A stretch of DNA of 8,017 nt from Selenomonadaceae bacterium. GTDB lineage: Bacteria; Bacillota; Negativicutes; Selenomonadales; Selenomonadaceae. The translations under genes and the position numbers were made by a program. Positions within the stretch are counted from its first letter, which is position 1; each line of letters begins with the position of its first letter. The stretch lies in NCBI GenBank assembly GCA_017453765.1, contig JAFTEG010000216.1, positions 1 through 8,017 on the forward strand. Direction: 5' to 3'. The notes under the pieces were generated by a model. That model had not been told where the DNA came from. It saw only the letters and a program-made list of their open reading frames with translations, and did no database searches. Shown one piece after another: positions 4,497 to 8,017 of the stretch.

Positions 4497-6086
4497 TTGT
4501 TCAAAATCAAAAAACTTTTCAAAAGATTAACTTTCGGACTTTGCGGCATTGCGACGGCAGGTCTTTTGCTGACAGGTTGCGGCGGCGACAGTGCAGGCGG
4601 CGGTAACGCTGATTCTACCGTTTTAAAAGTCGGCGTCACCAACTTTGCCGATACGCTTGAACCTACGCAAAATTATTTCGGCTGGGTAGTTATGCGCTAC
4701 GGTCTCGGCGAATGCTTGACTAAGTTTGATGAAAAAATGAATATAGTCCCTTGGCTTGCCGAATCTTGGTCAACCAGTGAAGATCATTTGACGTGGACTT
4801 TTAAAATTCGTGACGGCGTGAAATTTTCAAACGGCGACCCCTTAACCGCAGAGGCAGTGAAAAGCTCCATTGAACGCGCCTTTCAAAAAAATGCCCGCGC
4901 CGCAACTTTCTTTGAATACGAATCAATCACGGCGGACGGACAAAATTTAATTATCAAAACCAAAAAGCCGTTGCCCGGTATGCCCGGTTATCTTGCCGAC
5001 CCGCTTTTCATAATTGTTGACACTGCGGCGGAAAGTGGACGCGACTTCAGCAAGGAAGGACCCATTTGCACGGGACCTTACACGGTTGAAAGTTTTGTAA
5101 AAGAAAAAGCCGTTATGAAGAAGAATCCGAATTACTACGCGGAAGTTCCCTACGAAACGGTTGAAATTCCTTCAATCGACGACCCGAACACTCGTGCAAT
5201 GGCGTTGCAGGCGGGCGACGTTGATATAGCCGTAAACATTGCGGCAGGCGACATTGATATTTTCAAAGGTAACGATAAATTTTTAGTCGACGAAATTCCC
5301 TCACTTCGCGTTGTACTTGCGCGTATGAATCAGAATCCCGACAGAATTTTAGCTGACCCGAAAGTTCGCGCGGCATTTATTTCAGGTTGCGACCGCGAAA
5401 CTTACAACAACGTACTTTTGAAAGGCACGTTTATTCCAGGCAAGGCGCCTGTACCGCCTTCGCTTGACTACGGTTTTGACAAACTTACCGACCCCAATGC
5501 GTACAATCCCGAACGCGCTAAAACCTTACTTGCCGAAGCTGGCTGGGCTGATTCCAACGGCGACGGCATTTTGGATAAAGACGGCAAAAATTTGGAGCTG
5601 GACTTCGTAGTTTACAACTCCCGCGCAGAATTGCCGCTTTACGCGGAGGCAGTTCAAGCTGATTTGAAGAAGTTGGGCTTTGACATAAAGATTAATACCG
5701 TTGACTACAATTTGATTGACAATATGGGCATTAAGGGCGAGTATGACTTACTGATTTCAAACATTACTACGGCGAATACCGGCGACCCCGAAATTTTCTT
5801 GACGTGGTATTGGAAGACGAACGTTGACGGCAATAATCCGCAAAACGGTTCCGGCTACAGTAACCCCGAATACGACGCGAAGTTGGAAGAGCTTAACTCC
5901 GAGTTCGACGCCGAAAAACGTAAGCAGTTGATAATCGACCTGCAACAAATTTTGCTCAATGACGCCGCGTCCATTTTCTTCGGCTACCCGCAGACAAATA
6001 TCATAAGTTCAAAGCGCGTTGACGGCGTCAAGATGTATCCTTCCGATTATTACTGGATTACCAACTTGATTAAGCCTGCAAAGTAG
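4497..6086 (+). CDS. Substrate-binding lipoprotein of the importer (SBP family 5, NikA/DppA/OppA-like)
   Basis: This 529-aa extracytoplasmic receptor delivers substrate to the two permeases. Residues 1-27 are a lipoprotein signal with basic start and the lipobox LLTGC; Cys28 would be lipidated, followed by a Gly/Ser/Asp linker. The mature part has the family-5 pattern: a strand start LKVGVTN at 43-49, WLAESW at 86-91, the family hallmark W-x-F-x-I-R-x-G-V-K-F-x-[ND]-G at 100-113, GPYTVESF near 193-200, and a C-terminal NPEYDAKLEE (456-465). The loop GDGILDKDGK at 355-364 is a common family feature. TGDPEIFL at 428-435 and the length (NikA about 524) lean toward the nickel-type branch, but that is weak evidence. 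The only histidine is His97. The start is TTG, set by AAGGAG at 4482-4487; the nearby ATG at 4488 hits a stop at once. The gene sits between permeases and ATPases. Substrate is not decided by sequence. Confidence 0.92.
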   Translation: MFKIKKLFKRLTFGLCGIATAGLLLTGCGGDSAGGGNADSTVLKVGVTNFADTLEPTQNYFGWVVMRYGLGECLTKFDEKMNIVPWLAESWSTSEDHLTWTFKIRDGVKFSNGDPLTAEAVKSSIERAFQKNARAATFFEYESITADGQNLIIKTKKPLPGMPGYLADPLFIIVDTAAESGRDFSKEGPICTGPYTVESFVKEKAVMKKNPNYYAEVPYETVEIPSIDDPNTRAMALQAGDVDIAVNIAAGDIDIFKGNDKFLVDEIPSLRVVLARMNQNPDRILADPKVRAAFISGCDRETYNNVLLKGTFIPGKAPVPPSLDYGFDKLTDPNAYNPERAKTLLAEAGWADSNGDGILDKDGKNLELDFVVYNSRAELPLYAEAVQADLKKLGFDIKINTVDYNLIDNMGIKGEYDLLISNITTANTGDPEIFLTWYWKTNVDGNNPQNGSGYSNPEYDAKLEELNSEFDAEKRKQLIIDLQQILLNDAASIFFGYPQTNIISSKRVDGVKMYPSDYYWITNLIKPAK

Positions 6087-6093
6087 TGAGAAA

Positions 6094-6885
6094 ATGTTAC
6101 TTGACGTAAAAAATTTGGCGGTATCGTACGCAAAAAATTCTAAGCCGACAATTCAAGGCGTGACCTTTCAACTTGACGAAGGAAAAATTTTAGCGATAGT
6201 CGGCGAATCCGGTAGCGGCAAAACTACAGTCATTCGCGCAGTTTTAAACGTGTTGCCGGGCGGCGGAAGGGTGTCGGCGGGACAAATTATTTTCAACGGT
6301 GAAGATTTAGTTAAGCTTGACGAAAAAGGCTGGCGAAGTCTGCGCGGCAAAGATATTTCCATGATATTTCAAGACAGCGGCGCGATGATGAATCCCGTTC
6401 ATACAATCGGCAAGCAGTTTGTCGAATACATTCAGACGCACAGCGACCTTGATAAAAATGCCGCGTACGAAATGGCGGAAGAGAAATTGACGCTGATGAA
6501 TTTGCCGAATCCGCAAAATATTTTAAACTCATACACCTTTGAACTTTCCGGCGGTATGCGTCAACGTGTCGGCATTGCAATGGCGATAACTTTTCAGCCG
6601 AAACTTTTGCTTGCCGATGAACCTACAAGCGCGCTTGACGTGACGACGCAGGCGCAAATTGTCGGCGAGCTTATGTTTGTCACACGCGGTACCGGCGCGG
6701 CTATGATTATCGTCACGCACAATTTAGGCGTTGCGTCCTACCTTTCAGATGACATTATCGTAATGTCGCAGGGAAAAGTTGTTGAGTCCGGTGCTACGGC
6801 GGAAATTATTAAAAATCCGCAACACGAATACACAAAATCTTTGCTGGCGTCGGTGCCTGAAATGGGGAAAAATCGCTATGTCTGA
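6094..6885 (+). CDS. ABC transporter ATP-binding subunit (DppD/NikD type, short form)
   Basis: This cytoplasmic ATPase of 263 aa has Walker A GESGSGKT at 37-44, Q-loop Gln93, signature LSGGM at 151-155, Walker B LLLADEP at 171-177 with catalytic Glu176, D-loop SALD and H-loop His209. All are intact, so it should hydrolyse ATP. It matches NikD in length (about 254) and lacks the C-terminal extension of about 60 residues found on OppD/DppD. The Q-loop is followed by SGAMMNP rather than the commoner PMTSLNP. It follows the binding-protein gene after a 7-nt gap; its ribosome site is weak (GTGAG close to the ATG), so coupling to the upstream gene is likely. Its stop overlaps the next start by 8 nt. 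It should form a heterodimer with the next ATPase. Confidence 0.93.
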   Translation: MLLDVKNLAVSYAKNSKPTIQGVTFQLDEGKILAIVGESGSGKTTVIRAVLNVLPGGGRVSAGQIIFNGEDLVKLDEKGWRSLRGKDISMIFQDSGAMMNPVHTIGKQFVEYIQTHSDLDKNAAYEMAEEKLTLMNLPNPQNILNSYTFELSGGMRQRVGIAMAITFQPKLLLADEPTSALDVTTQAQIVGELMFVTRGTGAAMIIVTHNLGVASYLSDDIIVMSQGKVVESGATAEIIKNPQHEYTKSLLASVPEMGKNRYV

Positions 6886-7828
6886 TATAATTATGAGTAT
6901 CGAAAATCTTACGAAAAAATTTCCCGTTTCCGGCGGAAAATTTCTTACTGCCTGCGACAACATAAGCTTTCACGTACGCAAGGGCGAAACTATTGGAATT
7001 GTCGGCGAATCGGGTTGCGGCAAGACGACGCTTTTAAAAGCCATTATGAATATGCAGTTGCCCACTTCCGGAAGAATTATTTTTCACGGCAAAGACATTA
7101 CCAAATTGACAGGCGAAGAGAAGCGGCAGAATTACCGCCATATTCAAATGGTTTTTCAAGACCCTACCGCCGCGTTCGATCCTAAGATGAGGATTAAAGA
7201 TATTGTCTGCGAACCGCTGATAAATTTCGATTTAATTTCAAGCGCGGACGTTGAGACGAAGGCGCGGGAACTTCTCGCGCAGGTTGACTTGCCGCCGGAC
7301 TTTGTACACCGATATCCTCATAATATGAGCGGCGGTCAGCGTCAGCGTGTTGCGATAGCGCGGGCATTGGCTCTTGAACCGGAAGTCATTGCCTGCGACG
7401 AGGCGACGAGTGCGCTTGACGTTTCGGTACAAGATACCATTGTTAAATTGCTGGTGAAACTGCAACGCGAAAAGGGCATTACCTACATTTTTATCTGTCA
7501 CGATTTGGCTCTTGTCAGTATGTTCAGTCACCGAATTGCAATTATGTATCTCGGCAACATGATGGAAAAAATTGACGGTGACAAATTGAATCAAGCGCGG
7601 CACCCATACACACGCGCGCTTTTAAAAGCGGTTTTTTCAACGAATCAAGAGAAGAATCAGTACATAGAAATTTTGCCCGGCGAAATTCCAAGCCCGCTTG
7701 ATATGCCGTCGGGCTGTCCATTCAGAAATCGTTGCGTGCATTGTCAAGACCTTTGCACGAAGGAAAAGCCGGCGTTTAAAGAATTGGACGAAAATCATTT
7801 TGTAGCTTGTCATTATCCTTTGGATTAG
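6878..7828 (+). CDS. ABC transporter ATP-binding subunit (DppF/OppF/NikE type) with C-terminal cysteine motif
   Basis: This 316-aa ATPase is the partner of the previous one. It has Walker A GESGCGKT at 43-50, Gln94 in FQDP, signature MSGGQ at 150-154, Walker B VIACDEA at 170-176 with Glu175, SALD and His208. After about residue 265 it carries the C-terminal domain typical of Opp/Dpp ATPases (LPGEIPSPLD then SGCPFRNRC). Cysteines 280, 286, 293 and 311 have the spacing of the family's four-cysteine motif, which binds an iron-sulphur cluster in structures of some relatives; Cys289 is extra. The ATG at 6878 is chosen because it gives the standard family N-terminus and overlaps the upstream gene's end by 8 nt, with GGGGA upstream. 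A longer frame open from 6779 is only overlap with the upstream gene. It is the last gene of the operon. Confidence 0.94.
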   Translation: MSDIIMSIENLTKKFPVSGGKFLTACDNISFHVRKGETIGIVGESGCGKTTLLKAIMNMQLPTSGRIIFHGKDITKLTGEEKRQNYRHIQMVFQDPTAAFDPKMRIKDIVCEPLINFDLISSADVETKARELLAQVDLPPDFVHRYPHNMSGGQRQRVAIARALALEPEVIACDEATSALDVSVQDTIVKLLVKLQREKGITYIFICHDLALVSMFSHRIAIMYLGNMMEKIDGDKLNQARHPYTRALLKAVFSTNQEKNQYIEILPGEIPSPLDMPSGCPFRNRCVHCQDLCTKEKPAFKELDENHFVACHYPLD

Positions 7829-7856
7829 GGAACAGGGATTAGGAATTAGGGCGTGT
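7826..7856 (+). repeat. G-rich degenerate repeat starting at the operon's last stop codon
   Basis: From the TAG stop the sequence reads as irregular units of the type TTAGGGAACAGGG, ATTAGGAATTAGGG, that is, about four copies of a [A/T]TAGGR-like core. The first ten bases, GATTAGGGAA, also occur around the stop codon of the second permease. No stem with a T-run follows, so this is not an intrinsic terminator. Confidence 0.5.
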
Positions 7857-7891
7857 TGACTAATTCAAGGTTTAATATATTTTTAAATTTT

Positions 7892-8017
7892 TTAGGATTT
7901 ACTTTTCTTTGGCGCAAAGAAAAGTAACAAAAGAAACATAGCGGCATTAAGTGCGTCCACGTCTATCACTTCGCCGGTTTAAGCGTTACGCCGCGAGTCA
8001 GTGGGCACTGTAATTCA
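7892..8017 (-). other. Degenerate reading frame, possibly a decayed dispersed element
   Basis: On the minus strand a frame through the palindrome ends at TAA 7892-7894 and encodes a hydrophobic run (AAMFLLLLFFAPKKSKS). Going upstream it stays open to a TAA at 7979-7981 and reads on in the same frame beyond it to a TGA at the very edge of the window. A GTG at 7969 would give only 25 codons and has no ribosome site. I take this as non-coding or as the broken end of a repeated element, not as a gene. No other gene is seen between 7829 and 8017. Confidence 0.3.
7899..7927. repeat. Perfect 13-bp palindrome downstream of the transporter operon
   Basis: TTACTTTTCTTTG (7899-7911) and CAAAGAAAAGTAA (7915-7927) are exact reverse complements around the 3-nt centre GCG. 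In RNA this would be a stable hairpin, but neither side is followed by a T-run in its direction of reading, so it is not a classical terminator. It may still protect or end the operon transcript, or be part of a dispersed repeat; related AAAGAAAAGTAAC palindromes are familiar from many bacterial genomes. Confidence 0.75.

Noticed and set aside
6779..6877. Longer N-terminus for the second ATPase
   Set aside because: The extra 33 codons lie in another frame of the first ATPase gene and do not resemble an ABC protein start; ATG 6878 gives the standard start.
7856..7884. TTGACT followed by TATATT as a rightward promoter
   Set aside because: The spacing is about 14 nt, too short, and no gene start follows inside the window.
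7899..7927. Palindrome as an intrinsic terminator of the transporter operon
   Set aside because: The stem is strong, but no T-run follows it on either strand; an attenuating or protective role stays possible.
1..8017. CRISPR array, tRNA, rRNA, complete insertion sequence or transposase
   Set aside because: No spaced identical repeats of CRISPR type, no tRNA or rRNA signature and no transposase motif were seen; repeats present are short tandem or palindromic units.

Overview
The window suggests a bacterium of the Bacillota (Firmicutes). Purine-rich Shine-Dalgarno sites are strong, TTG start codons are frequent, an HPr-type protein keeps both the phospho-histidine and the regulatory serine, and a large operon sits behind a cobalamin riboswitch that appears to work by transcription termination. 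A Negativicutes-like relative is possible, but this is a guess from gene style, not a placement.

The window holds two divergent transcription units. The left unit (1-2059, minus strand) is a tight four-gene cassette. In order of transcription it encodes a 315-aa classic-clade AAA+ ATPase, a 112-aa protein with one N-terminal membrane helix, a 129-aa protein I do not recognise, and an HPr-family protein with a 58-residue N-terminal extension that runs off the left edge. Start and stop codons abut or are separated by at most about 20 nt. The cassette does not match a system I can name and is the best candidate here for something undescribed. Its promoter has a perfect -35 box and a good -10 box, but the 19-nt spacer contains a run of nine G, so it could switch by slippage. 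An inverted repeat and a tandem 14-mer overlap the same site.

The region 2060-2640 has no convincing gene of normal size. From left to right it holds the leader and promoter of the left cassette, an AT-rich stretch (2161-2249) in which I see only weak short inverted repeats, a promoter (2250-2279), a cobalamin riboswitch aptamer (about 2308-2467), an antiterminator strand, and an intrinsic terminator (2585-2618) just before the first transporter gene.

The right unit (2641-7828, plus strand) is a complete five-gene ABC importer of the peptide/nickel (Opp/Dpp/Nik) family. The order is permease B, permease C, substrate-binding lipoprotein, ATPase D, ATPase F/E. Subunit lengths resemble NikABCDE and the riboswitch sits at the head, so I infer import of cobalt, a cobalt chelate or a corrinoid-related compound. 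Cobalamin would switch the operon off when abundant. The substrate is not proven by sequence.

The right edge (7829-8017) is non-coding. It holds a G-rich degenerate repeat starting at the last stop codon, a perfect 13-bp palindrome, and a frame broken by a stop that may be a decayed dispersed element. Similar short repeats occur between the second permease and the binding-protein gene.
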